A stretch of DNA of 64,000 nt from Clostridia bacterium (GCA_024404095.1 JAKSQO010000006.1:1-64000); one strand, 5' to 3'; positions 16,084-26,064 are shown, counted from the first letter of the stretch. Made by a program: numbers and translations. The notes: generated by a model not told the origin, from the sequence alone.

Positions 16084-18441
16084 TTATTTCTGTTTTATGA
16101 TATATTTTCCGGCTTTAAGCGGAAGAACGGACATATTATTCGGAACAATTCTCGGATTGTCATCATGGAATACATAATTCTTCGGGAGCTTGATAAAGCC
16201 TGTTGACTCGTCAGGACATTCAATGTTAAGAGTGATAATGCCGTTCTCGCGCTTCCAGTCAACACTAACCTTTCCGCAGGGAGCGTCATAATGAGCTTTT
16301 GCGTGGTTAAGTGTGCTGATAAAGTCGGGTGTGATATCAAAATCACAGGGTGATGTTCTGCGTGGATTCGGTCTGATGCCTGTGACTCTCTGCATAAACC
16401 AGTTTATAATATCGCCCATAAAGTGATGATTAAGTGAGTTGGGATGTTCAATTTCATCGGGGTTGAGGAAATCCTCGGGCAGTGATGTGTAGCCGTAGTC
16501 AATGAACATTCCGTATGACGGATAATCTCTGCGTGTAATCATCCTGTAAGCAAGCTCACCTTCGCCGAGGTCGGACAGCACGTGAAATACGGTTCTTATA
16601 CCGATCATGCCGCAGTCAAAATGGTCGTCAGCCTCGTGTATGAGGTCGACAAGTACCTTGCCTGCCGCCTGCTTTTCGCAGTCGTCGAATACACCGTAGT
16701 AGATGCAGATTGCCTGTGCTGTCTGAGAACGTGAGAGGACGGTCATTGTAGTGAAATCAATCAGATTCTTACGTATTGCAGAGCGCAATTCATTATAAAG
16801 ACTGTCAGCAAAATTCTTATGCATCTCAAGTCCGAGCGCAGCGAAAAGCTCACGTGACTTCTCAGCGATATACATTGAAATAACGCTGTCGGTGACATAG
16901 AGGGGACATACAGGAGCGCCTGCTTCTTTTCCGGGCTGAAGCCAGTCGCCGAGACCGATTGCAACAAGTCCGTCGGGGCGGCGCACCTGTGAAATGTATG
17001 AGAGATAGCGGAGCATATTTTCGCTGCATTCCTTTGCAGGGGTGAGATCACCACGCAAACGGTACATCTGCCAGCAAAGCTCTGTCATGACATTATCCCA
17101 CGCAGGACCGTTACCCCACGCGAAACCCCATCCGCCTGTGGGTACAATGCCGGGCAGTCTGCCGTCCGGAGCCTGTGCAGCACAGATATTTCTGAGCCAT
17201 TCACGGTAGCTCTTTTCGGGTGTAAGCGTCATAACAACTCTTTCAGCCGAAACAGCAGCGTCACCTGTCCAGCCGTTCTTCTCACGGTGCGGACAGTCGG
17301 TGGGGAAGTAGTAGAAATTCGCCAAATCAGAAACCCTTGACATATCACGCAGAGCGTTCATAACAGGGTCGGAGCACTCGAAGCTTGCACGTTCTTTAAG
17401 GTCGGAATTCGCGACAAGCATTGTGAGCGTTTCGGGAACAGCCTGCTCCTTTTCAAGACCGAAAACAACAGCGTATCTGTAACCGATATAGGTAAAGGGC
17501 GGCTCAAATACATCCTCATTGCCGCTGCATACAAAGTATGATGTCTGACCGTAGCCGTCGGGGTAGAAGCTTCCGGTGTTGCCATATGCTGGCTCTCCGT
17601 TGGCTTTCATATGCTCACAGAACTGAATGAAAATCTTCTGTCCTTTTGAACCCTTTATTTTAAGTCTGAAAATACCTGCGGTATTCACTCCGAAGTCATA
17701 CATAATACCTTTCTGACCGCGGTATGTGAACTTAAACTGAGTATCAAGGCGCATATTCTCTCTGTTATCAAACTGATCAGAAAGAGTAACCTCTTTAATT
17801 TCAGTCGGCATAAGCTCTTTAGTGATAACAATCGGGTCAGCCTCACAGATTCGATACTCTCCGCGGGGATTCTCGGCAGGCTTTACATGGCACCAGTCCG
17901 AGTCATCAAAGTCAGCTGTGTTCCAGCCGTCAAGCATGAGATTAGCGTCACAGAATGTGCCGCTTCTCAAATCGTCAAAAATAATGTGAGAGGGATGGCA
18001 AAGGAAGCTTTCGTCAGCGTTGAAAACGGTTTCGTTGCCGTTTTTATCTGTAACGGTAAGAGTAAGCGCAAAGCAGGGGACACTGCGGAAACGTGCAATA
18101 TCAAAATCCCACACTCTGCCGCCGTGTGCGTTCTGCATACCGTTGCCGAGCATAATGCCGATTGCGTTTCTGCCGTCTGTGAGCAGGTCGGCTATATCGT
18201 ATCTGTCAAAGTATACAATATCATCGGGATTTGAAATATACGGAGCAAGCAGACCCTTTGTAATCTTTGTGCCGTTTATCCATAAATCATAGAAGCCGAG
18301 ACCGCTTATAAGTATTTCAGCCTTGCTGACATCAGAAACATCAAATGTCTTTCTGATATAAGGAGCGTTGACATGCTTCTCGTATGTATTGTATGTATCC
18401 GTTGCACGGAAAAATTTTGTCGGGAAATTCATCAGGAACAC
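16084..18441 (-). CDS. GH78 family alpha-L-rhamnosidase
   Basis: The 785-residue protein opens with a rhamnosidase N-terminal beta-domain (YIRKTFDVSDVSKAEILISG, then GFYDLWINGTKIT), followed by the (alpha/alpha)6 catalytic domain. FPTDCPHREKNGWTGDA holds the conserved acidic residues of the GH78 active site. The C-terminal domain contains LNHAKAHYDAPCGKVSVDW. It should remove terminal alpha-L-rhamnose from plant glycans or glycosides. No signal peptide is seen, so it probably acts in the cytoplasm on imported oligosaccharides. It is the first gene of an operon with the lipase-like gene. Confidence 0.92.
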   Translation of the reverse strand: MFLMNFPTKFFRATDTYNTYEKHVNAPYIRKTFDVSDVSKAEILISGLGFYDLWINGTKITKGLLAPYISNPDDIVYFDRYDIADLLTDGRNAIGIMLGNGMQNAHGGRVWDFDIARFRSVPCFALTLTVTDKNGNETVFNADESFLCHPSHIIFDDLRSGTFCDANLMLDGWNTADFDDSDWCHVKPAENPRGEYRICEADPIVITKELMPTEIKEVTLSDQFDNRENMRLDTQFKFTYRGQKGIMYDFGVNTAGIFRLKIKGSKGQKIFIQFCEHMKANGEPAYGNTGSFYPDGYGQTSYFVCSGNEDVFEPPFTYIGYRYAVVFGLEKEQAVPETLTMLVANSDLKERASFECSDPVMNALRDMSRVSDLANFYYFPTDCPHREKNGWTGDAAVSAERVVMTLTPEKSYREWLRNICAAQAPDGRLPGIVPTGGWGFAWGNGPAWDNVMTELCWQMYRLRGDLTPAKECSENMLRYLSYISQVRRPDGLVAIGLGDWLQPGKEAGAPVCPLYVTDSVISMYIAEKSRELFAALGLEMHKNFADSLYNELRSAIRKNLIDFTTMTVLSRSQTAQAICIYYGVFDDCEKQAAGKVLVDLIHEADDHFDCGMIGIRTVFHVLSDLGEGELAYRMITRRDYPSYGMFIDYGYTSLPEDFLNPDEIEHPNSLNHHFMGDIINWFMQRVTGIRPNPRRTSPCDFDITPDFISTLNHAKAHYDAPCGKVSVDWKRENGIITLNIECPDESTGFIKLPKNYVFHDDNPRIVPNNMSVLPLKAGKYIIKQK

Positions 18442-18463
18442 TTCTTTCTTGAGATGATAACTG

Positions 18464-18493
18464 ATTATACAATAATTTTCAAATATGTGTCAA
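18464..18493 (-). promoter_or_regulatory. Sigma-A type promoter for the rhamnosidase operon
   Basis: On the minus strand TTGACA (18493-18488) and TATAAT (18469-18464) are 18 bp apart, about 22 bp upstream of the start codon. Confidence 0.65.
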
Positions 18494-18595
18494 TAAACTG
18501 TTGAATATTATTTTTAAAAATAAATAACAAATTTATTTTATAACTATTGGTAAAAAAATTGCACAATAAAACTTTTTCTTTGTTGAATAGGCGGA

Positions 18596-18624
18596 TTGAT
18601 TTTTTGCTCCGTAAAGACTATAAT
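18596..18624 (+). promoter_or_regulatory. Sigma-A type promoter for gdhA
   Basis: TTGATT (18596-18601) and TATAAT (18619-18624) are 17 bp apart, about 60 bp upstream of the gdhA start. Confidence 0.55.
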
Positions 18625-18685
18625 TCATAATCGACTGTAAGTGTAATATAATATACTTATATTTGCGTTGATTGGAGGAGATATA

Positions 18686-20038
18686 ATGAACGCATATTTA
18701 CAGAGTGTCCTTGAGGATATTAAAGAGAGACACGGACACCAGAAAGAGTTTATTCAGGCGGTTGAGGAGGTTTTTACCTGCGTTGAGCCCGTTGTGGATA
18801 AGCACCCCGAGTACGAAAATGCCGACCTTCTTACAAGAATGGTTGACCCCGAGAGAATGTTCTCATTCCGTATTACATGGATGGATGATAACGGCAAGTG
18901 GCACACAAACCGCGGCTGGCGTTGTCAGTTCAACGGTGCAATCGGACCTTACAAGGGCGGACTTCGTTTTCAGAAGAACGTAAATACAGGAATAATCAAG
19001 TTCCTCGGTTTTGAACAGACATTTAAAAACAGCCTTACAGGTCTGCCGATAGGCGGCGCAAAGGGTGGTTCTGACTTCGACCCCGCAGGCAAGTCGGATG
19101 CAGAAATCATGCGTTTCTGCCAGTCATACATGACAGCACTTTACCGTTATATCGGACCCGATATCGACGTTCCCGCAGGCGATATGGGTGTCGGCGGCAG
19201 AGAAATCGGCTACCTTTTCGGTCAGTACAGACGTCTTAAGGGTAAGTGGGAGAACGGTGTTCTTACAGGAAAAGGACTTTCATACGGCGGTTCTCTTATC
19301 CGTCCCGAGGCAACAGGCTATGGCGCTATCTATTACCTCTGCGAGGTTCTCAAGCACAACAACGATACAATTGAGGGCAAAAGAATCGCAACCTCAGGCT
19401 ACGGCAATGTTGCATGGGGTATCATGAAAAAGGCTGCTCAGCTTGGTGCAAAGGTTACTTATTTCTCAGGCCCCGACGGATATGTTTATGATCCCGATGG
19501 TGTAACAACAGACGAAAAGCTCAATTACATCCTTGAAATGCGCGCAAAGGATCCGATGCACTGCAAGCCTTACGCTGATAAGTTCGGCTGTAAGTTTGTT
19601 GCAGGTGAAAAAGCATGGGGCGAGGCAGATGTTGACGTTTGTATGCCTGCCGCAACTCAGAATGACGTTAACCTTGAATGTGCAAAGAAAATTGTTGCAT
19701 CAGGTGTCAAGTATTATATGGAAGTTGCAAATATGCCCACAACAGCAGATGCTCTTGAATACTTACGCTCACACAAGGATATCGCAGTCGGCCCGTCAAA
19801 GGCTGTTAACGCAGGCGGCGTCGGTGTTTCCGCTCTTGAAATGGCTCAGAACTCAGAGCGTCTTGTATGGACAGAAGATATGGTTGACGAACAGCTTAAG
19901 AATATGATGATAAATATTCATAAGGTTTCAGCAGAGGCCGCTGAGGAATACGGTCTTGGCTATGACCTTGTTGCAGGTGCAAATATTGCAGGCTTCAAGA
20001 AGGTTGCCGAAGCAATGATGGAGCAGGGCTGCTTCTGA
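18686..20038 (+). CDS. gdhA: NADP-type glutamate dehydrogenase
   Basis: GdhA makes glutamate from 2-oxoglutarate and ammonia in the cytoplasm. The start at 18686 (450 residues) has TGGAGGAG just upstream and replaces a TTG six codons earlier. Motifs of the hexameric family are all present: GPYKGGLRFQKNVN, GLPIGGAKGGSDFDP with the catalytic Lys, PAGDMGVGGREIGYLFGQY, the nucleotide-binding TSGYGNVAWG, and VGPSKAVNAGGVGVSALEM. Length and motifs match the NADP-dependent biosynthetic type. It is monocistronic. Confidence 0.97.
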   Translation: MNAYLQSVLEDIKERHGHQKEFIQAVEEVFTCVEPVVDKHPEYENADLLTRMVDPERMFSFRITWMDDNGKWHTNRGWRCQFNGAIGPYKGGLRFQKNVNTGIIKFLGFEQTFKNSLTGLPIGGAKGGSDFDPAGKSDAEIMRFCQSYMTALYRYIGPDIDVPAGDMGVGGREIGYLFGQYRRLKGKWENGVLTGKGLSYGGSLIRPEATGYGAIYYLCEVLKHNNDTIEGKRIATSGYGNVAWGIMKKAAQLGAKVTYFSGPDGYVYDPDGVTTDEKLNYILEMRAKDPMHCKPYADKFGCKFVAGEKAWGEADVDVCMPAATQNDVNLECAKKIVASGVKYYMEVANMPTTADALEYLRSHKDIAVGPSKAVNAGGVGVSALEMAQNSERLVWTEDMVDEQLKNMMINIHKVSAEAAEEYGLGYDLVAGANIAGFKKVAEAMMEQGCF

Positions 20039-20080
20039 TTTCTTGAATCAATCTCAAATTTCATAATTCAATCTCTGAAA

Positions 20081-20121
20081 GTGCACATGCATTCCTTATT
20101 GGAATGTGTGTGCATTTCTTG
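20081..20121 (+). terminator. Terminator after gdhA
   Basis: GTGCACATGCATTCC (20081-20095) and GGAATGTGTGTGCAT (20101-20115) form a long stem with a 5-base loop and minor mismatches, followed by a short T-rich run. Confidence 0.7.
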
Positions 20122-20301
20122 CTTTTGGTATGATTGTTGCAATTTTATGGCGCAAAATTCCGATTTGTAAACATTAAACATAAAAATGCGTTGCTGTTAA
20201 TAAAAATTAGTTAAAATATATAGTTATTTCGTCAATATACAGCAATAAGTTTTCGTTGTATAATATAACCAACATAAAATTACAGCATTGGGGTGCTTAA
20301 A

Positions 20302-22932
20302 ATGATGAAAAAGGTTATATCAGTTATCCTTACAACAATGATGGTGATGACGGCAATTCCTTCGGTTGTTTTTGCAATGGGTAATGATAATGAGCCTGTT
20401 GATTATTTTAAGGAATACCATTACAACAGAGAAGGTGTTCTGACAACATATTATGTTGACGAAGACGGCGACGTTGTTGACCTTGAGGAGGAAGAGCCTG
20501 TGCCTGTAAGTACAGCTATTCCGTCAGCATACGACTCAAGAGCTTATGGCCGTGTTACAAGCGTCAAGGATCAGAATCCTCTCGGTTCCTGCTGGTCATT
20601 CGCATTCTGCGCAGCGGCTGAGTCAAGCCTTATTTCACAGGGCTATGCTGATAACAGCATTGATCTCTCTGAGGCTCATCTGCTCTGGTTCCGCACAGCC
20701 AATTATATTGAGGGCTCGGATATTCCTGTTCAGCAGGATAAGATAAACACAATTCAGAACACATTTGATGACGGCGGTAACGATTTTGATGCTGTATCAA
20801 CAGTAGCACGCTGGTCGGGTCTTACCACAGAAGAAAAATATCCCTATATAAGAAGCACGGATACAACGGGTATGCAGTACGATTCATCCGAGATGTTCGT
20901 AAACGATTACAACCTTGTATCAGCAAGAAAGCTTACAAAGAACGAACCCGATGAAATAAAAAAGGCTATTATGCAGTACGGCGCAGTTACAGCGCAGATC
21001 TACTACACAAAGGACGCGCTTAAGTATCTTGAAAACGGTGAGTGTAACCATTATCAGAAAAAGCAGTCAGGCACTAACCACGCTGTAACGGTTGTAGGCT
21101 GGGACGATAATTACGATGCAAGCAAGTTCAAGACTGTTCCTCTCGTAGGCAACGGCGCATGGCTTATAAAGAACAGCTGGGGCGAGGATGATAATGACTC
21201 AGGCTTCTTCTGGCTTTCATATTATGACAAGAGCTGCGGCGACTTTATGGAGGTTGTTGCAAAGCCCTCAGGCGATTACGATAACAACTATCAGTATGAC
21301 GGTGTAACCTGTACAGCCGCTATTGCTTACACAGGTAAGGCATACGGTGCAAACATCTTCACCGCGAACGGCTATGAAAAGGTTAAGGGCTTCGGCTTAT
21401 TCACATTTACATCTGCTTCAAATACAATCACAGTAGATCTCTACACAAATCTTACTGACGCATCCGATCCCGAAAGCGGTGTGCTCACAGCGACTAAGGT
21501 TATCACAACTGACAAGGAAGGCTATTTCACAGCGGATTTTGACGATGAGTATTCAGTCAAACCCGGCGAAAAGTTTGCGATTGTTGCAAAGTACGAAAAC
21601 GTCAGCGGAACAGCAATGATTCCATACGAAAGCCGTACAACATTTGATTTTACATACGGTACTCAGGCAGGTCAGAGCTTCTATTCACCTGACGGCAAAG
21701 CATGGACAGATGTTGCCACAACCACAAACCGAGGTAATATTCCTCTTAAGGCTTTTACAACGAACGATTCATCAATAATTGTTGAAACAAATGATATCGT
21801 TTCACTTACAGTTAACACTCTTCCCAAGACTGAGTATTTTACAGGCGATAAGGTCTCTTTTGACAATCTTACACTTAAGGCTGTACGTAAAGACGGAACT
21901 GTTGAAATCATAAATGACGGATTTGAGCTTCCGAATGTCAGTACATTGTCAGCAGGTGAGTATAAGGTTGAAATCGCTTATGAAGGACTTACGGCAGAGT
22001 ACACTATCAAAGTAATTGATATAAAGGTTGACAGCCTGAGAATTGCTGAACAGCCGGAAAAAACTGTTTACACAGTCGGCGATGAAAACCTTGACACAAC
22101 AGGTCTTGTTGTTGAGGCGGTTTTCAATAACGGTGAAACAATACTCTTTGATAAAGGTTTTGAATGCACAGGCTTTGACACAACTTCAGCAGGAACAAAA
22201 ACTATTACGGTTGATTTTGAAGGCGTTACGGCTTATTATCAGATAACGGTTGAGCCCAAGGAACAGGAGCCTCCCGTTGAACCGACAGAGCCCGATGTTC
22301 CTGAAGAGCCTGAAGTTCCTGATGAGCCCATAAAGCCTGACGTTGATGTACCTGTTATCGCTCCGAAAAAAGGCAGCAATACAGTTATAGATGACAGAAA
22401 TATGTTTATCTACGGTCTTGACTTCGGCATCAGATCACTTGATAAATACATTACTCTTGCAGACGGCTGCACATACAGATGTGACAAATACGGCACAGGC
22501 GGAGCAGTTAGTATAATGAAGAACGGAAAGGTTGTCAAGGTTTATTCAATCGTTATTTTTGGCGATATTAACGGTGACGGCTGGTCAGACAGAAGTGACC
22601 TCGACATAGCTAACAGCGTTTACAACCGCAGAAGACCTGTTTCAAGTATTTCAGCCGCTCAGCTTATGGCAAGTGATGTAAATCATGACGGATATCTTGA
22701 TTACAAGGATACCAAAATTCTTGAAAAAACATCGGACCTTATCAGAAGATTCAACAGAAATGATTCAGCTGAAAGACTTGCAAGAACATCCTCATACAGA
22801 GACTACGTGGATCTTCTTCCGCAGACAAATGTAACGGTTAAAGAAGAAAAGAACAATGCACCGACAATGTATGATGCACTCTGCGGATGGTTATGGAATT
22901 GCTGGAATGCATATTACTCATTCTGGTTCTGA
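20302..22932 (+). CDS. Secreted papain-like cysteine protease with Ig-like domains and a type I dockerin
   Basis: The start at 20302 (876 residues) has GGGGTG upstream. Residues 1 to about 25 form a signal peptide. The C1A peptidase domain (about residues 70-310) has the catalytic Cys in QNPLGSCWSFAF (about residue 97), His in GTNHAVTVVGWDDN and Asn in WLIKNSWGEDD. A lectin-like or beta-sandwich region follows, then two bacterial Ig-like repeats (each with a YFTGD/YTVGD start and an EYTI/YYQI end), a Pro/Glu-rich linker, and a dockerin (about residues 750-830) with the calcium loops GDINGDGWSDRSD and SDVNHDGYLDYKD. It should attach to a cohesin scaffold on the cell surface or in an extracellular complex. 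A short Trp-rich tail follows. Confidence 0.93.
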   Translation: MMKKVISVILTTMMVMTAIPSVVFAMGNDNEPVDYFKEYHYNREGVLTTYYVDEDGDVVDLEEEEPVPVSTAIPSAYDSRAYGRVTSVKDQNPLGSCWSFAFCAAAESSLISQGYADNSIDLSEAHLLWFRTANYIEGSDIPVQQDKINTIQNTFDDGGNDFDAVSTVARWSGLTTEEKYPYIRSTDTTGMQYDSSEMFVNDYNLVSARKLTKNEPDEIKKAIMQYGAVTAQIYYTKDALKYLENGECNHYQKKQSGTNHAVTVVGWDDNYDASKFKTVPLVGNGAWLIKNSWGEDDNDSGFFWLSYYDKSCGDFMEVVAKPSGDYDNNYQYDGVTCTAAIAYTGKAYGANIFTANGYEKVKGFGLFTFTSASNTITVDLYTNLTDASDPESGVLTATKVITTDKEGYFTADFDDEYSVKPGEKFAIVAKYENVSGTAMIPYESRTTFDFTYGTQAGQSFYSPDGKAWTDVATTTNRGNIPLKAFTTNDSSIIVETNDIVSLTVNTLPKTEYFTGDKVSFDNLTLKAVRKDGTVEIINDGFELPNVSTLSAGEYKVEIAYEGLTAEYTIKVIDIKVDSLRIAEQPEKTVYTVGDENLDTTGLVVEAVFNNGETILFDKGFECTGFDTTSAGTKTITVDFEGVTAYYQITVEPKEQEPPVEPTEPDVPEEPEVPDEPIKPDVDVPVIAPKKGSNTVIDDRNMFIYGLDFGIRSLDKYITLADGCTYRCDKYGTGGAVSIMKNGKVVKVYSIVIFGDINGDGWSDRSDLDIANSVYNRRRPVSSISAAQLMASDVNHDGYLDYKDTKILEKTSDLIRRFNRNDSAERLARTSSYRDYVDLLPQTNVTVKEEKNNAPTMYDALCGWLWNCWNAYYSFWF

Positions 22933-22957
22933 TATTTTCTCTCCTTAGAATAAAAAA

Positions 22958-22988
22958 GGCTGTCGGATTATTCCGGCAGTTCTTTTTT
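22958..22988 (+). terminator. Terminator after the dockerin protease gene
   Basis: CTGTCGG (22960-22966) and CCGGCAG (22973-22979) pair with one wobble and are followed by TTCTTTTTT. Confidence 0.85.
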
Positions 22989-23034
22989 ATCGGGTGTAGA
23001 ATTTCAAGGGTATAAATTTATGCATTTTGATAGT

Positions 23035-23063
23035 TTGAATTGAAATAATAAGTATGTTATAAT
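23035..23063 (+). promoter_or_regulatory. Sigma-A type promoter of the phosphoribosyltransferase-like gene
   Basis: TTGAAT (23035-23040) and TATAAT (23058-23063) are 17 bp apart. The leader then contains a short hairpin, TGCTGC (23078-23083) with GCAGCA (23093-23098), close to the expected 5' end of the mRNA. Confidence 0.65.
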
Positions 23064-23119
23064 AAATAAAAAGGATGTGCTGCTGAACGCAGGCAGCATA
23101 ATCGAGAGGAGAATCCGTT

Positions 23120-23761
23120 ATGGCATTAGGTGAAAAATTCAGAATCGAAACAAAAAGTCCGAATCTTTATCTTTCGGGATACAAGGGACACTTTGTAACA
23201 GGACGAAGCCATATGAATTATTATATTGACATCACGTCGCAGAAGTCACGTCTTTCGGAGGCAAAGGCTGTCGCAAGAGCGATTGCTCCGAAGTACAAGA
23301 TGACAACTATGGTAGATACGATTCTCTGTCTTGACGGTACGGAGGTTATCGGTACCTGCCTTGCAAATGAACTTACCAAAAATGATTTTGCAAGCATTAA
23401 CGCAAACGGTGAAATCAATATTCTCACACCCGAATACACACCGTCAAATAAGCTGATATTCCGTGATAACAATGTGCAGATGATTTACGGTCAGCAGGTT
23501 ATGATTTTTGCCGCATCTGTTGTAACGGGCGAAACCGCAAAGGCTGCTATGGAAGCGATAAGCTACTACGGCGGAACTGTTGCAGGTATTGCGTCAATCT
23601 TTGCGACAGTTGATGAGTGTGACGGAATTCCTATTACTTCAATCTTTGACCCGAATGACCTTGAGGGGTATATTTACAGCTCGTCAATTGACTGCCCGAT
23701 GTGCCGCAAGGGCGAAAGGGTAGACGCTCTGATAAACAGCTACGGCTGCTCAATTCTTTAA
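23120..23761 (+). CDS. Phosphoribosyltransferase-like protein
   Basis: The 213-residue protein resembles the type I phosphoribosyltransferase fold, closest in layout to orotate phosphoribosyltransferases. The segment VMIFAASVVTGETAKAAMEA sits where the PRPP-binding loop lies, but the usual acidic pair before the TGE-like turn is replaced by Ala-Ala/Ser, so binding or catalysis may be altered. SIFDPNDLEGY and a C-terminal CPMCRKGERVDALINSYG follow; the CxxC is a possible metal or redox site. An AGAGGAG site precedes the start. It stands alone with its own promoter and terminator. The reaction is not known. Confidence 0.6.
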   Translation: MALGEKFRIETKSPNLYLSGYKGHFVTGRSHMNYYIDITSQKSRLSEAKAVARAIAPKYKMTTMVDTILCLDGTEVIGTCLANELTKNDFASINANGEINILTPEYTPSNKLIFRDNNVQMIYGQQVMIFAASVVTGETAKAAMEAISYYGGTVAGIASIFATVDECDGIPITSIFDPNDLEGYIYSSSIDCPMCRKGERVDALINSYGCSIL

Positions 23762-23768
23762 AATAAAA

Positions 23769-23804
23769 CTGAGGCAATTCACACGAACTGCCTCAGAATT
23801 TTTT
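23769..23804. terminator. Shared bidirectional terminator
   Basis: CTGAGGCA (23769-23776) and TGCCTCAG (23789-23796) form a perfect 8-bp stem. T runs lie on the plus strand after it and an A-rich stretch before it, so it can end both the plus-strand gene and the convergent esterase gene. Confidence 0.85.
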
Positions 23805-26064
23805 ATCTGAACATATTTACAATAAATCCAATCATACTCACAAAGATTGCTGAGATGAACTCAAACGGATTGTCAATGCTTTTGAACACGGGTCTGAACT
23901 CCGTCTTATAAACCTCTGCTGTATCAGCCGTGAATCGGAATTCATCAACGCTGATGTCCGCGTTTCCGCGCTTTGTGTTTTTGAAGTTAATTTTTATATT
24001 CCTGATTTCATCAAGCTTTTCGTTAGAATAGGCTATACCGCCCTCGTTGCCTGTGAGATACAGGGTGTTGAGGTCGTATGCTACGGTATGCCATTCGCTG
24101 TCAGCAGGAATTGTCACCGTAACATCTCTGCCTTCACATTCAACAGGTGAGTAGTACGAAACATCATTTACATAGATTCTGACAGACTGGATTTTAACGT
24201 CATTTGTGCCGTTGTTACGAACCTTGAAGCTTAATGTGCCGTAATCGCTCAAATCTGTTTCAAGGTCTGTGCAGGTTACTTTTTTCAGCTTATCCTTGAA
24301 GCTGAAAAGGGGATTGACGGAGAATTTCTTTGAGTCGGCGGTGATGCTCATACCGTTGGTACCGCTGAATGCCGAGCTGCTGTTAAAGCTGATTTCAGCG
24401 TTGTCAGCTTCCCATGTGCTGAAATAAGCGTCCTTCTGTGTGGGAAGAATACATCTCCATGCCGTATCACTTTCGCAGTCAGTCCATGCGGTGTATTTCA
24501 TATAGCGTGTGCCGACTGACTTGTCGGTAACAAATGAAGCGACAGGGATAAATGTGCTCTTACCCTGAGTTGCGTAAAGATTGCATTCCTGATTTGAAAG
24601 ATAGTATGCGTAAGCGGCGCTGACAGGCTTCTTTTCGAGCTTGCTGTAAACGCAGATTGTATCATCCGCAACTATTTTTGCGTCTGCCTGTACATAAACT
24701 CCGTCCTCACCGCAGACTGAGAAGCCCCTGAGAGCTGAACCCTTGAAGTTGAGTCCCGAGCCTGTGTTTCTGAAAGAAACGTAAATACAGCCGTCCCCGG
24801 TTTCAACATTTTTAACTGTTGCGGTTGTGTAAGTGTCGTAATTGTGATACACAAAGCCCAATGCGGAGTAAGCCATTCTTTCACCGACAGGCTGCTTGTA
24901 TGCAGGGTGTATAGCGCCGACATTCTCGTAATAGTCAAGCGGAATATCGTAAACCGAAATCAGTGCTCTTGATTCGGGACGTGCCTGCTGAATCTCCTGA
25001 AATTCAAGGTTCATGTCAAGCATATTGAGCTTATCCGAATACGGACAGGAGCAAAGTGATGTGTATACAATCGGGAGCATACCGTTCTCATAGCCGAAAT
25101 ACTCAGTATATGAACGCTGCATAAGGTCGAATGCTCTTGAATATCTGCCGTGTTCCCATTCAAACATTGCGTCTGTTTCGCCCTGATACCATATCATTCC
25201 CGAAAGCTTGAACGGTCTTACAGGATTGATTTTAAGGTTAAAGTTAGACGTCATATCATAGTACATTGAACGCTCTGTTTCGTTCCAGTCAGAGTAAGCG
25301 TAATATTCATCCGCCTTGATAAAATCTGCCTTAACCTGTGCGTCGGCGTCAATAGACTCTCGTGAGAGCCATGAAGCGATTGAGGAACCGCCGAGTGAAG
25401 CGTTGATAATGCCGACAGGCATATCGAGCTTTTCCATAAGCTCCTGAGCAAAGTAGTAAGCAACCGCGCTGATGCCGTAAAACTGCATATTGTCTCCCTT
25501 TGCCCAGAATGCGCCCTCAATATCCTTCTGAGGGTCAGCGGGAACGCTGTCATCTCTGCCCTTGTAAGGGGTAACACCGGGTACAAGCAGAGCTCTTATC
25601 CAGCTGCTGAGCTTTTCTCCCGAGTCGTACATATCCTTGCCGCCGTGAGCGCTGAGCAGAGGGTATTGCATATTTGACTGACCGCTTGCAAGCCAAACCT
25701 CACCGAAAACAACATCGCTGATGAAAGCGAAGCCGTTGCCGTTCTCATAGAATGCGATTGAATATGTCTTGTAGCCGCCTGCGGGAGCTGTGAATTTAAG
25801 CGAAAATTCATCGCTTCGATTGGCGGTCGTTTTTGCCTGAGCTATCAGCTCATTGTTCTCATCAAAGAGAAAACAGGTGATTTCTGAGCCGCCTTTTGCT
25901 GCTCCGTTAAGGCTGACCTCTTCATTTTGCTTTAAAACCATACCGTTACCGTAAATGTTGTAAAGCCTTGCGGTTACATCAGCTGCAAAGGTTATCGGTA
26001 TTGCACTCAGAGTAATAATGAGCACAAGCACAACAGCAATAACCGCCTTGAATATCTTTTTCAT
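23803..26064 (-). CDS. Sialate O-acetylesterase-like secreted SGNH esterase
   Basis: The 753-residue protein has a signal peptide (residues 1 to about 28). The catalytic region matches the sialate 9-O-acetylesterase family: GEVWLASGQSNMQYPL with the nucleophile Ser near residue 130, GIINASLGGSSIASWLS, GMIWYQGETDA, and a late AIHPAYKQPVGERMA with the catalytic His. A beta-sandwich, perhaps carbohydrate-binding, domain follows, and the last 20 residues are hydrophobic, which suggests a membrane or wall attachment. It should remove acetyl groups from host or plant glycans; the exact glycan is unknown. Monocistronic. Confidence 0.87.
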   Translation of the reverse strand: MKKIFKAVIAVVLVLIITLSAIPITFAADVTARLYNIYGNGMVLKQNEEVSLNGAAKGGSEITCFLFDENNELIAQAKTTANRSDEFSLKFTAPAGGYKTYSIAFYENGNGFAFISDVVFGEVWLASGQSNMQYPLLSAHGGKDMYDSGEKLSSWIRALLVPGVTPYKGRDDSVPADPQKDIEGAFWAKGDNMQFYGISAVAYYFAQELMEKLDMPVGIINASLGGSSIASWLSRESIDADAQVKADFIKADEYYAYSDWNETERSMYYDMTSNFNLKINPVRPFKLSGMIWYQGETDAMFEWEHGRYSRAFDLMQRSYTEYFGYENGMLPIVYTSLCSCPYSDKLNMLDMNLEFQEIQQARPESRALISVYDIPLDYYENVGAIHPAYKQPVGERMAYSALGFVYHNYDTYTTATVKNVETGDGCIYVSFRNTGSGLNFKGSALRGFSVCGEDGVYVQADAKIVADDTICVYSKLEKKPVSAAYAYYLSNQECNLYATQGKSTFIPVASFVTDKSVGTRYMKYTAWTDCESDTAWRCILPTQKDAYFSTWEADNAEISFNSSSAFSGTNGMSITADSKKFSVNPLFSFKDKLKKVTCTDLETDLSDYGTLSFKVRNNGTNDVKIQSVRIYVNDVSYYSPVECEGRDVTVTIPADSEWHTVAYDLNTLYLTGNEGGIAYSNEKLDEIRNIKINFKNTKRGNADISVDEFRFTADTAEVYKTEFRPVFKSIDNPFEFISAIFVSMIGFIVNMFR

